This document shows, piece after piece, positions 1 through 7,646 of a stretch of 64,000 nt of DNA (within the stretch, counting starts at the first letter, position 1; each line of letters begins with the position of its first letter). The notes beneath the pieces were generated by a model, which worked only from the letters and a program-made list of their open reading frames with translations, was not told the origin of the DNA and searched no databases. The position numbers and the translations under genes were made by a program. The DNA comes from Loigolactobacillus rennini DSM 20253 (GTDB lineage Bacteria > Bacillota > Bacilli > Lactobacillales > Lactobacillaceae). The stretch covers positions 21,527 through 85,526 of the forward strand of contig NZ_AYYI01000021.1 in assembly GCF_001436505.1 (NCBI RefSeq), given 5' to 3'.

Positions 1-564
1 GGCTCGCAACATTGGTAGTGCGTGCATAAGCAGTATTAGCTAAAGTTAATGTTCCACCAGTAATTTCACTACCACCAGTAATTTCTTTTCCATTTTGGCT
101 AACCTATTTTAATGGACTGTCAGACTTAACAGTTAACGTCCACTCACCAGATTCATTTGTGTTATTACCACTTACTTCATCGCCATCACGAAGTACTTGT
201 TTATCAACGACAATGACCGGGGATTTACCATTAACGTCACTTAAATCTTCATTGTCAGTGTCTAATGTAGTGGTTGCATTATCTTTTTCAGCATCGCTGT
301 CTTTAGTAGTCTTGTAATTTTCATGGGCAAATTTGCCTGCTTTGTCCTGACCATTAGCATAAAAAATATTAGCATCTTTTTCAAACGTTGTGTGATTACC
401 AAAGTCAAAAGCACTAGGAACTTGTGCCAAACGTAAGTAACCTGTATTACCATTGCTACCACGTTGCCTTCTTCAGTTGCCGCGTAGGCCGTAACTGGTG
501 CTGCTAATGCTGCTGCAACCATGGTGCCAAACAATAATGTACTAGTTAATTTTGTGAATTTCAT
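1..564 (-). pseudogene. WxL-domain surface protein, disrupted (frameshift plus in-frame stop), 3' end outside window
   Basis: The gene starts at the ATG ending at 564, behind AGGAGGG. It has a clear signal peptide (MKFTKLTSTLLFG..., hydrophobic core, ending AYA-ATEEGN). About 10 residues after the cleavage site the frame is lost near 440-470. The continuation is in another frame and reads GNTGYLRLAQVPSAFDFGNH, the usual start of a WxL domain (G-x-L-x-L-x-x-VP-x-x-x-FG). That frame runs to the WxL motif (EWTLTV) and then meets TAG at 104-106. The codons beyond the stop, up to the window edge, stay in register and still look like WxL (EITGGTLTLANT). So there are at least two lesions. WxL proteins bind peptidoglycan non-covalently and usually sit next to DUF916 proteins, as here. 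A sequencing error could explain one lesion, less easily both. Confidence 0.85.
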
Positions 565-653
565 GAGTGAAATCCCCCTCCTAAATTATTTTCTTTTTTT
601 ATTTTTAACATACTAGTATTTTTAGTATGATATACCCACCTATTAAAACGTGC

Positions 654-809
654 TTACATTGTCAATGTTGTGTATGAATTCAATTCAATCTGGGTTAAAA
701 TCGCAAAGACTAAACTGACAATGAATAAAACGGCAAACAATGCAGTCAAACCAATCATCAACCATTTCATTTTCTTATAGCTATATCTATTCACTAACTT
801 GTGTATCAT
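654..809 (-). CDS. small single-pass membrane protein (51 aa) of the WxL locus
   Basis: The ATG at 807-809 is preceded by GGAAAGGTGA at good spacing and lies 21 bases after the stop of the DUF916 gene. The product is basic at the N terminus (MIHKLVNRYSYKKMK), followed by one strong hydrophobic segment at about residues 16-39 (WLMIGLTALFAVLFIV...), and ends with a short polar tail (IELNSYTTLTM). It sits between the DUF916 gene and the WxL gene on the same strand, so it is probably cotranscribed. I do not recognise a family. Small membrane proteins are plausible accessory members of WxL clusters, but that role is inference. Confidence 0.6.
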   Translation of the reverse strand: MIHKLVNRYSYKKMKWLMIGLTALFAVLFIVSLVFAILTQIELNSYTTLTM

Positions 810-830
810 GTTGTCACCTTTCCAATCACT

Positions 831-1880
831 TTAAGGCCGTAACCGGATTACCCGCCACAGAGCAACTGCTGAAACAATCATTAAAGCCCCACTAGCAACG
901 GCAGCAAATGCCCATTTGTTCACTGGCTTTTTAATTGCTTGTTTATTCAGCTTATCAGCAGTATCTTTTGAAACCGTAAATGATTTCTTAAAGGTCCACT
1001 GCATCGGTAATCTGTTCCAGAGATTTTGTCCACTAAGTTTTGCCTTCACCGTATATTTCCCAGGTTTCAAGCGATTATAAGCCCAAGAAATCGGTAAGCT
1101 AATCACTGAATTTGGCGCAACACTTGTATCTGCCTTTTGAAAAACATATTTTGGCTTATCTTTACCTTGTGGTGTGATTACTGCTTGTGCGCTAACCTTA
1201 GTCAAAGCCATCGGCTTAATGTTGCGCAGGTTAACTGCAATTGCTGGATGGCGGTGATATAGCGTCGGCGTAACGTCACGATACTTTAATTTTGGATAAA
1301 TATTGTAGGCACGCCCGCGTAACGCAATTCCCATAGAATAGGCATAATTACCAGAAATGGTTGCTGATTTACCTTTATTCTTTTTTGCATATTCAATAAA
1401 ATGCCAATCCCCATAAACCATCCCCTCAAAATGTTTTGCTGGCATTTTAATTGTTGCTTCGATAATTTTAGCTTGTTGCGGTGCTAATTTGATCTTTTGG
1501 TGACCCTTTTTTAGCTTTGCAAGCTTAGTGAAAGGATACTTTAAACTAGGATCTAACGCTTCGGTATTTTCAGTAAAACTAATGCCCCCACCCATCTGGG
1601 TCATTGCATTACGTAGCGTAGAATGCACCGTGATCTTATGATCACTGAAATTTTGTACCCGCATTCTAATGGTCTGCGTTGACTTAGGTTTAAATCTGAG
1701 ATCAAAGTAATTTGCGCTAGTATTTACTTGACCTGAGCTAGGAATTCGCTGCACTTCAAAGTCCGCTGATTCCTTAGTCACCCCTGCTTGCGCGGGTGCT
1801 CCTAAGAAAGCGCTGATCAATGCGCTTAATCCTAAAAGTGCTATTCCTAATAAGCTGTTTTTTAAAAACTTTCTCAACAC
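831..1880 (-). CDS. DUF916/DUF3324 WxL-interacting cell-surface protein
   Basis: 349 aa. Signal peptide at residues 1-32 (MLRKFLKNSLLGIALLG..., APAQAG cleavage region). It is followed by a DUF916-type beta domain (about 35-155, containing YFDLRFKP and MRVQNFSDHKITVHSTL) and a DUF3324-type domain (about 160-300, LRGRAYNIYPKLKYRDV...HPAIAVNLRN). A C-terminal membrane helix (about 323-343) and the short basic tail RVIRLRP close it. This is the standard architecture of the WxL-interacting proteins that hold WxL proteins at the cell wall. It is the first gene of a probable operon with the small membrane protein (654-809) and the broken WxL gene. With the WxL partner disrupted, it may have lost its local ligand. 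Confidence 0.9.
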   Translation of the reverse strand: MLRKFLKNSLLGIALLGLSALISAFLGAPAQAGVTKESADFEVQRIPSSGQVNTSANYFDLRFKPKSTQTIRMRVQNFSDHKITVHSTLRNAMTQMGGGISFTENTEALDPSLKYPFTKLAKLKKGHQKIKLAPQQAKIIEATIKMPAKHFEGMVYGDWHFIEYAKKNKGKSATISGNYAYSMGIALRGRAYNIYPKLKYRDVTPTLYHRHPAIAVNLRNIKPMALTKVSAQAVITPQGKDKPKYVFQKADTSVAPNSVISLPISWAYNRLKPGKYTVKAKLSGQNLWNRLPMQWTFKKSFTVSKDTADKLNKQAIKKPVNKWAFAAVASGALMIVSAVALWRVIRLRP

Positions 1881-2161
1881 GAACCCCTCACTAGCCTTCT
1901 GCTAATTTGCTAACCAAAGTCAACGGCATTAGCAATCAATTCACAAGAATTACTTAAAACGAATGAACGTTATCAAAAAAATTAATCATTTTTTTGTTTT
2001 GATGAACGTTAAAAAGTAAGTTTTAAACTTCATTAAGCATTTCTTTGACAATATTAGAGTAGCATAGCCGCATGAGTTTGTAAACTTGGAATTCTGTTAT
2101 ATCAAGGTTTATAGGCTAATTTCACAAACTTTTGGGTGCTAAAATCAGACTTATTTTAGTC

Positions 2162-2206
2162 AAAAAGTCAAAATTTAAAAAACCAATATATGATATTTGA
2201 CTTTTT
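2162..2206. repeat. inverted repeat AAAAAGTCAAA / TTTGACTTTTT
   Basis: Perfect 11-bp arms at 2162-2172 and 2196-2206 with a 23-base spacer, about 300 bases upstream of the DUF916 gene. The arms contain TTGACT, which resembles a -35 element. It could be an operator or a fortuitous AT-rich repeat. Confidence 0.4.
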
Positions 2207-2256
2207 ATTTGGCATAAAAATTAAATGTTTTTGAGACTATTTTTCAAAAAAATCAC

Positions 2257-2270
2257 TATAAGCGCTTTCA
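2257..2270 (-). promoter_or_regulatory. cre-like catabolite-control site
   Basis: Read on the minus strand the site is TGAAAGCGCTTATA. It matches the cre consensus TGWAANCGNTNWCA at all but one defined position. It lies upstream of the DUF916/WxL operon, so CcpA control of that operon is suggested, not shown. Confidence 0.5.
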
Positions 2271-2334
2271 TTTTAAGGTTCTTTTTCATTTTTTAGCGTT
2301 TTATTTTTCCTTTTTTAGCAAAAAAATTGTAAAA

Positions 2335-2376
2335 AATAAAAAAAGAGTGAATATTTCACAAAGAAAACATTCACTC
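2335..2376 (-). terminator. rho-independent terminator of the spx-like gene
   Basis: GAGTGAAT (2345-2352) pairs with ATTCACTC (2369-2376). On the minus strand the stem is followed directly by a T-rich run. It lies downstream of the Spx-like gene. Confidence 0.75.
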
Positions 2377-2485
2377 ACCCGCTTTTTTAAGCGATAATTG
2401 ATTAAATTATTAAATTTAGATTATTCTTCAAATTATTCGATTAGCAGTTTTTTAATACTGATCAACAAATACGCAAACTTAGCAT

Positions 2486-2887
2486 TTAAATTGCTAAACG
2501 TGCACGCACTTTTTCCATTTCTAATTGGCGTGTTTTTCTTGGAAGGAAGCGCCGGATTTCTTCTTCGTTATAACCAATTTGCAGACGTTTATCATCAAAC
2601 ATAATTGGCCGTTTCAATAAATCTGGATGCTGTGCAATTAAATCAATTAATTTACCGGTCGAGATAGTATCTAAATCAATCTTCAACTTACCAAAAATTT
2701 TAGCTCGTGTTGATACGATATCTTCAGTCCCATTCTCGGTTAGCCGCAGCAGGCGCTTAACTTCATCCTGGCTCAGTGGTTGTGCCATGATATTCCGTTC
2801 AGTAAACGGAATATCATGTTCACGGAACCATGCCCGGGCCTTACGGCTGGATGCATTACTTGACGACGTATAAAGTTGTACGGTCAT
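2486..2887 (-). CDS. spx: Spx/ArsC-family transcriptional regulator lacking the CxxC redox switch
   Basis: 133 aa, full length for Spx (about 131 aa). Strongly Spx-like blocks are RKARAWFREHDIPFTERNI, LLKRPIMFDDKRLQIGYNEEEIRRFLPRK and TENGTEDIVSTR. Spx binds the RNA polymerase alpha C-terminal domain and retunes transcription under disulfide stress. The N-terminal motif that reads S-C-T-S-C in Bacillus subtilis is S-N-A-S-S here (residues 10-14), so both cysteines of the redox switch are gone. Single-gene unit with a good promoter at 2955-2983 and a terminator at 2335-2376. It is probably one of several Spx paralogs; a redox-independent role is inference. Confidence 0.88.
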   Translation of the reverse strand: MTVQLYTSSSNASSRKARAWFREHDIPFTERNIMAQPLSQDEVKRLLRLTENGTEDIVSTRAKIFGKLKIDLDTISTGKLIDLIAQHPDLLKRPIMFDDKRLQIGYNEEEIRRFLPRKTRQLEMEKVRARLAI

Positions 2888-2954
2888 TAAAAACGCCCCT
2901 TTGTCAAAATTTTTACCACAAACAACTCGTTGCTAACTTATTATTTGTAAGTAA

Positions 2955-2983
2955 ATTATAGCAATTATTTCGCCTTTTTGCAA
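2955..2983 (-). promoter_or_regulatory. sigma-A promoter of the spx-like gene
   Basis: On the minus strand TTGCAA (2978-2983) and TATAAT (2955-2960) are separated by exactly 17 bases, about 70 bases upstream of the start codon. Confidence 0.75.
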
Positions 2984-3129
2984 TAGCTTGCACAAAATTA
3001 AATCAGCCTTTACCTTTTTGTAAGAATTAGCTTGACCTTTTAACTGAGAATGTGCATTAATCATGCTATGATTAGGATTATATGGTAATTTAGCGTCACG
3101 CGATAATTAATTTTAAGGATGTGCTGTTT

Positions 3130-4281
3130 ATGCCTAATAAACCGGCAAATTGGTTTACCCGGTTATTTTTAAATAATAAAGGAACCATTTATCTTCTAAA
3201 CATTCTACTAGGATTATTAGTAATCTGGTTAGCTTCAAAATTAACTTGGCTATTAGATCCTGTTGCACAATTTTTAGCGATTGTGGCACCACCCGTTATT
3301 ATTGCCGGGATTTTATACTATCTATTAGTCCCGTTAGTCAATCTATTGGAACGGCACTGGCATTTTCGGCGTACGTTAACCATTGCCGGATTATTTATTT
3401 TAATTGTCTTACTATTAGCCTTAGGGATGCGCCAATTTATTCCTGCAGTACAAAGCCAAGTCAATAGCTTTATTGCTGCGGCACCCCAATACTGGCAAGA
3501 AATCACTAAGATCAGCCGTGAATTTGCCGATCAGCAACACTGGCCTGGTTTCATCGATATGAATGAAATTGGTCATGATTTGGCCAACTTTTTCACTGGT
3601 AAAAGTGGCAGTTTAGTCAATGGAACCTTTTCGCAAATTAATAATTTGATCAACGTAGTGGGTAATGTGGTGGTCACCATTGCCACAGCGCCTTTCCTAT
3701 TATTTTTCATGTTAAAAGATGGTGCGCAATTCCCCCACGCTGTTGTTAAATTATTTCCAGAACGTTACCAAAAAACCTTATTGGAATTATTTAGCGAAAT
3801 CAGTACCAAAGTGGGCCAGTACATTCAAGGCCAGCTAACAGTCGCCCTTTTTGTGTCGATCATTTTTATGATTGGTTACAGCGTAATCGGCTTAAAATTT
3901 GCTTTAGCTTTAGGTCTGCTGGCCGGACCACTGAATTTGATTCCTTATTTAGGTTCAGCCGTTGCAATGGTACCAGCGCTAATTATCGGTGCTTTAACAT
4001 CACCAAAAATGTTGATCGCTGTGATTATTGTTTTCTTCATTGAATGGTTACTTGAGACCCAAGTAATTTCACCGTTAGTGATGGGTAGCAACATGGCAAT
4101 GCACCCCGTCACCATCGCGTTGGTGTTACTGACAGCTGGTAAATTATTTGGTTTATTGGGAGTCATTTTAGGCATTCCTGGCTACGCGGTCATCAAAATT
4201 ATTGTTAGTCGTTTATTCAATTGGTACCGCCACAATTCAAGTTGGTACCGCACACAGCATAAAAATGACGAAACCGATTAA
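3130..4281 (+). CDS. AI-2E family transporter (PerM/YdiK-like)
   Basis: About 383 aa. The ATG at 3130 is preferred over GTG at 3121 because AAGGAT lies about ten bases before the ATG. The protein has around eight hydrophobic segments: paired helices near the N terminus, a soluble middle with amphipathic helices (residues about 110-160), then the family-type run with LLAGPLNLIPYLGS and the C-terminal block SPLVMGSNMAMHPVTIALVLLTAG. These match the AI-2E exporter superfamily (Pfam AI-2E_transport), whose substrates vary and include Na+/H+ exchange in some members. It lies directly upstream of a TetR regulator (21-base gap), so the two are probably cotranscribed. Confidence 0.85.
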   Translation: MPNKPANWFTRLFLNNKGTIYLLNILLGLLVIWLASKLTWLLDPVAQFLAIVAPPVIIAGILYYLLVPLVNLLERHWHFRRTLTIAGLFILIVLLLALGMRQFIPAVQSQVNSFIAAAPQYWQEITKISREFADQQHWPGFIDMNEIGHDLANFFTGKSGSLVNGTFSQINNLINVVGNVVVTIATAPFLLFFMLKDGAQFPHAVVKLFPERYQKTLLELFSEISTKVGQYIQGQLTVALFVSIIFMIGYSVIGLKFALALGLLAGPLNLIPYLGSAVAMVPALIIGALTSPKMLIAVIIVFFIEWLLETQVISPLVMGSNMAMHPVTIALVLLTAGKLFGLLGVILGIPGYAVIKIIVSRLFNWYRHNSSWYRTQHKNDETD

Positions 4282-4302
4282 TTATTTTTAGGAGATGGCA
4301 TC

Positions 4303-4899
4303 ATGGGATTACGCGAACGTAAAAAAGCCCGGAAGCGGCAAGAAATTGTGACCGCTGCTTTAGTCTTATTTGCCCAGCATGGTTTTAAAAATGTGACGGT
4401 AACCGCGATTGCCCAGCAAGCACACATTACCCCTAAAACACTATTTACCTACTTTAATAGTAAAGCGGACATTATCTTTTGCCATGAAACTGATTTGCTA
4501 GTCGCCTTGCAACACTTAATCCAACAACAAACATCAATTGCCAATGTGTGGCCAACCTTTCACCAATTCATCGCACATTTGCCATTACTGACTGCGACGA
4601 AACAAGCGACGCGTGATATGCAACAATTAATAAAACAAGTCAACCGCATGCCCGAGCTAAAAGATCGCTATTTTCAAATGTGGGCCCATTACATTGACGG
4701 TCTACAAAACACACTCATTCAACAACGCTTAGCCGATCAATTAACAGCCTACATTTTTGCACAGCAAATGGTTTTAATCCTGCAAATGATGTTTGCACCA
4801 GAAGTGACATTGCATAATTGGGAAAAACGGACAACTTATGTTTTTACCAAACTTAATCAAGTAGCTACGCTCACTAACAGGGAAAGCATCATTGACTAA
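4303..4899 (+). CDS. TetR/AcrR-family transcriptional regulator
   Basis: 198 aa. The N-terminal helix-turn-helix is typical of TetR: RQEIVTAALVLFAQHGFKNVTV (residues about 11-32), then IAQQAHITPKTLFTYFNSKADII. The C-terminal ligand-binding helices are divergent. RBS TAGGAG precedes the ATG. It follows the AI-2E family transporter closely, so it may regulate that gene or itself. An inverted repeat at 4942-4974, downstream of the gene, is a possible target for this or another regulator. The ligand cannot be told from sequence. Confidence 0.88.
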   Translation: MGLRERKKARKRQEIVTAALVLFAQHGFKNVTVTAIAQQAHITPKTLFTYFNSKADIIFCHETDLLVALQHLIQQQTSIANVWPTFHQFIAHLPLLTATKQATRDMQQLIKQVNRMPELKDRYFQMWAHYIDGLQNTLIQQRLADQLTAYIFAQQMVLILQMMFAPEVTLHNWEKRTTYVFTKLNQVATLTNRESIID

Positions 4900-4941
4900 C
4901 ACCAATGATGCTGCTCAAAATAATTTACACCAACTACCATT

Positions 4942-4974
4942 ACGGTTTGGCGCAGTACTTCTGGCCCAAACCGT
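4942..4974. repeat. inverted repeat ACGGTTTGG / CCAAACCGT
   Basis: Perfect 9-bp arms with a 15-base spacer, ending just before a TATAAT (4977-4982) that could serve as the -10 of the next gene. There is no T run after it, so an operator is more likely than a terminator. Confidence 0.45.
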
Positions 4975-5013
4975 GTTATAATTTAGTAAATGTTTTGTAA
5001 GGGAGCTTGTTTA

Positions 5014-5583
5014 ATGACCCAGCACGACCAAAAAAATAGCCGCGTGGCACGTCACGCTAAACAGCGTGCACAACGTGCCCCTAAACGGACAACAGCAAAA
5101 CAGCCTATTAGTAAGGCGTCACAGACACAGCAGCCTTTTATCATTCGCCATCGATGGGGATTAATCTTCATTGTCATTTTAATCGTTGCCTTTGGCATTT
5201 ATGCGGAATTTTCAAGTATTGCAAAAGATAATCAAACCACTGAACCGCAGACGACACAAACCACAAATCATCATCAAGACACGCAGCAAGCTGCAAGTAG
5301 TAGTCACAGTAGTACCAGCGACACTAGCAGCAGTAGTGATACTAGCTCAGATACAACAGACAGCAATTCTGATGCTGACACTGATGAGGCTGATAAAGAA
5401 AGCACTGATTCTGAAAGTGATGGCAAGACAGATTCTGCTGGCGATGGCCAAACCTTTTCATCCGTCAGCGAGGCCGTTTCTTGGGGCCGGGCGCATGCTT
5501 CCACTTGGCTAAACCAAGGCTACCATAACTTTAATGTAGTTTCCGACGGTCATGGCGGCTATCAATTACAATATGTAAAATAA
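5014..5583 (+). CDS. membrane-anchored protein with Ser/Thr/Asp-rich linker, unknown function
   Basis: 189 aa from the ATG at 5014, chosen because AAGGGAG sits just upstream; an upstream ATG at 4990 lacks a ribosome binding site. Very basic cytoplasmic N terminus (residues 1-46, many Lys/Arg), one membrane helix (about 47-66, WGLIFIVILIVAFGIYA), then a roughly 80-residue low-complexity linker of Ser, Thr, Asp and Glu. It closes with a small folded-looking C-terminal part (FSSVSEAVSWGRAHASTWLNQGYHNFNVVS...YQLQYV). This layout resembles lactobacillar surface or wall-spanning proteins. I do not recognise the C-terminal domain. Single gene followed by a complex terminator. Confidence 0.7.
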   Translation: MTQHDQKNSRVARHAKQRAQRAPKRTTAKQPISKASQTQQPFIIRHRWGLIFIVILIVAFGIYAEFSSIAKDNQTTEPQTTQTTNHHQDTQQAASSSHSSTSDTSSSSDTSSDTTDSNSDADTDEADKESTDSESDGKTDSAGDGQTFSSVSEAVSWGRAHASTWLNQGYHNFNVVSDGHGGYQLQYVK

Positions 5584-5587
5584 TTTA

Positions 5588-5668
5588 AAAAACAGGCCGT
5601 GCTACTGTGTACGACTTCCAAAAGCTAGACTTTTGAGAGTCACTATAACTGTAACTGGCCTGTTTTTA
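5588..5668 (+). terminator. terminator with nested hairpins
   Basis: Outer stem AAAAACAGGCC (5588-5598) pairs with GGCCTGTTTTT (5657-5667) and ends in a T run. The large loop holds a second hairpin, CAAAAG-CTAGA-CTTTTG, which extends to GACTTCCAAAAG / CTTTTGAGAGTC. The inner hairpin is unusual for a plain terminator. Confidence 0.65.
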
Positions 5669-5817
5669 TTTTTTATAATTAAGATGAGATAAACGCCTTT
5701 TTTATAGTACAATGACGCTTTTATGCCAAACTTTAAAAAAGCGTTTTCTCAAAATGAACTGTACACAACCTATATTCGTGTTATGATGAAGTTATCAAAT
5801 AATATGAGGTGAGTTAA

Positions 5818-6309
5818 ATGGACGTTACAATGCACGGAACACCGCTTTCTACTGTTGGTGAAGCACCAAAAGTCGGTGAACAATTACCTGATTTCAAATT
5901 ATTGAATAAAGCCGGTAAAACTTTAACTACTGCTGATTTAAAGGGACAAACTACTTTAATTAGTGTTGTACCAGACATCAATACCAGCGTTTGCAGTATT
6001 CAAACCAAGCATTTTAACAAAGATGCAGATAAAATCCCTAACATCCGCTTTGTCACTGTTTCCACCAACACCACTGAGCAACAAAGCAATTGGTGTGCTG
6101 CTGAAGGGGTCAAAAAGATGGAAATGCTGTCTGATGCTGACCATACCTTTGGTAACGCCATGGGCTTGCTCATCGATGCTAAAGGTTTAGACGCGCGTTC
6201 CATTTTCATCGTTGATGGCAATGGTAAAATCTTATACCGCGAATTATTGGAAGAATTAGCTAATGAACCAAATTACCAACAAGCAATTGATTTTTTAAAT
6301 CAACTTTAA
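5818..6309 (+). CDS. tpx: thiol peroxidase (atypical 2-Cys peroxiredoxin)
   Basis: 163 aa, full length for Tpx. Reduces hydrogen peroxide and alkyl hydroperoxides in the cytoplasm using thioredoxin. The peroxidatic Cys lies in SVVPDINTSVCSIQTKHFN (residue about 59) and the resolving Cys in NWCAAEGV (about 93), so both catalytic cysteines are present. The N-terminal TMHGTPLSTVGEAPKVGE is also typical. RBS TGAGGTGAG. Single-gene unit closed by a bidirectional terminator shared with the converging LCP gene. Peroxide produced by the GlpO oxidase elsewhere in this window would be a natural substrate. Confidence 0.95.
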   Translation: MDVTMHGTPLSTVGEAPKVGEQLPDFKLLNKAGKTLTTADLKGQTTLISVVPDINTSVCSIQTKHFNKDADKIPNIRFVTVSTNTTEQQSNWCAAEGVKKMEMLSDADHTFGNAMGLLIDAKGLDARSIFIVDGNGKILYRELLEELANEPNYQQAIDFLNQL

Positions 6310-6330
6310 ACTAGATTTTAAATTCACTTT

Positions 6331-6369
6331 AAAAAACGAATCAGCCGATTAACGGTTGACTCGTTTTTT
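6331..6369. terminator. bidirectional terminator between tpx and the LCP gene
   Basis: A-rich arm AAAAAACGA (6331-6339) and TCGTTTTTT (6361-6369) flank a stem with TCAGCCG / CGGTTGA. It has T runs in both directions and sits between converging genes; the LCP stop codon overlaps the arm. Confidence 0.8.
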
Positions 6370-7414
6370 AATAAGTATTATTTGTATAATAGACGGTATC
6401 TAAGCCAAAAGTATTATAAAGCTGGCTTTTTTTACCATCAAAGGTTGGATTCAATGCATTTAGCCGAGTTTCCTCATTATCTAATCTTTTCGCTGGCAGT
6501 GCCAATTCTTGCCGCAACGCGCGGTTAACTTTAGTTAATTCAGCAGTTGTCGCAATTTGATAAGAACTGCCGTTGATCCAAGCGTCTTTACCTTGCAAAT
6601 GCCGCGACGTAATGTGGGTTAAATTAGCCCGGTATTTTACCAAGCCGCGTAAGGCACTATTAAAGTCCACATTGGTGCGCACATTAGGCTCTAATGCAGT
6701 TAATAAAGCTTGATAATGGGACAATTTCTTTTGCGCAGTCATTTTATTGACTACTGCGCGAATAACTTCTTGCTGACGCATTTGCCGACCATAATCACCT
6801 TTAGGATCCTGGTAGCGCATCCGCGAATAGCTCAGCGCTTGCTTACCATTTAAATGGTGCGTCCCTTTGCTGATTTTAATGCCATTAAATTCCACATCCA
6901 TTGGACTGTGAACCGTGATGCCACCAACCGCATCCACTAATTTTTCTAATCCACCCATATTCATCGTTAAGTAATAATCAATCGGGATGCCCAATAATTT
7001 GCTAACCGTCCGCCGAGCCATTTTAACGCCGCCTAAATTATACGCCGCATTCAGCTTTTGCATGTCTCGCTTACCGTCACCGCGCAGCTCAACTAAAGTG
7101 TCACGGGGGATGCTGTATAGCACCGTTTTTTCTGTTTTAGGATTAACAGTAGCAACCATTAAGGTGTCAGAATTACCTTTGTCAATCCGTCCATCCGCAC
7201 CAGTATCCACTCCTAAAATTAAGACTGAAAAGGGACGCCCCTTTTTAATTGCCGTTGAGTGCTGGCCCTTAGGCGCGTACATTTGATTAAAACTAGTGCG
7301 CGCTAACTTGAAAAAATGGTATGCAAAACCACCACCAGTGATCAAAACAACCGCTAGTAAAATCAATAAACCATTCCGAACCCAATGGTGCCTTTTTGGC
7401 CTGCTTCGGCGCAT
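6368..7414 (-). CDS. LytR-CpsA-Psr (LCP) family cell-wall glycopolymer ligase
   Basis: 348 aa. Short basic cytoplasmic tail (MRRSRPKRHHWVRNG), one membrane helix (about 14-34), then an extracellular LCP domain. Recognisable blocks: SVLILGVDTGADGR (about 63-76), SDTLMVATVNPKTEKTVLYSIPRDTLVEL, KLNAAYNLGGVKMA, and YSRMRYQDPKGDYGRQMRQQEVI with the conserved arginines that hold the pyrophosphate of the lipid-linked substrate. LCP enzymes attach teichoic acids or polysaccharides to peptidoglycan. Single gene; the substrate polymer cannot be assigned. Confidence 0.92.
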   Translation of the reverse strand: MRRSRPKRHHWVRNGLLILLAVVLITGGGFAYHFFKLARTSFNQMYAPKGQHSTAIKKGRPFSVLILGVDTGADGRIDKGNSDTLMVATVNPKTEKTVLYSIPRDTLVELRGDGKRDMQKLNAAYNLGGVKMARRTVSKLLGIPIDYYLTMNMGGLEKLVDAVGGITVHSPMDVEFNGIKISKGTHHLNGKQALSYSRMRYQDPKGDYGRQMRQQEVIRAVVNKMTAQKKLSHYQALLTALEPNVRTNVDFNSALRGLVKYRANLTHITSRHLQGKDAWINGSSYQIATTAELTKVNRALRQELALPAKRLDNEETRLNALNPTFDGKKSQLYNTFGLDTVYYTNNTY

Positions 7415-7478
7415 GCAATTTCACCCCATCTTCTGCAACATCTACTACACCCTAGCATAAACTAACAGCTACCTCAAC

Positions 7479-7637
7479 TTAACGTCGACGTTGACTAAAA
7501 TAACGACCTAAACCTATGCTTAACAAAATGAGCAAAATACTTAAAACTACCCAAAACCAACTACTATAGCGCAACATCATCACACCGGAAAAAATAACGG
7601 CTAAACCGTACAACAAAATCGTCCCTAAACGTTGCAT
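7479..7637 (-). CDS. small two-helix membrane protein (52 aa)
   Basis: Starts at the ATG ending at 7637, behind AGGTGAG, only 9 bases after the rnhA stop, so it is probably cotranscribed and translationally coupled with rnhA. Two hydrophobic helices (about residues 5-22 and 26-44, LLYGLAVIFSGVMM and WFWVVLSILLILLSIG) and a basic tail RYFSQRRR. I do not recognise a family. Confidence 0.65.
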   Translation of the reverse strand: MQRLGTILLYGLAVIFSGVMMLRYSSWFWVVLSILLILLSIGLGRYFSQRRR

Positions 7638-7646
7638 TGACTCACC

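Larger units (their letters stand above)
1881..2334. other. AT-rich upstream region of the WxL operon
   Basis: About 450 bases without a convincing gene. It is strongly AT-rich and holds a cre-like site (2257-2270) and an inverted repeat (2162-2206), listed separately. The promoter of the DUF916 operon must lie here on the minus strand, but I could not choose a convincing -35/-10 pair. Confidence 0.5.

Noticed and set aside
2398..2604. plus-strand frame over the spx terminator region
   Set aside because: Overlaps the end of the spx-like gene in antisense and has no ribosome binding site.
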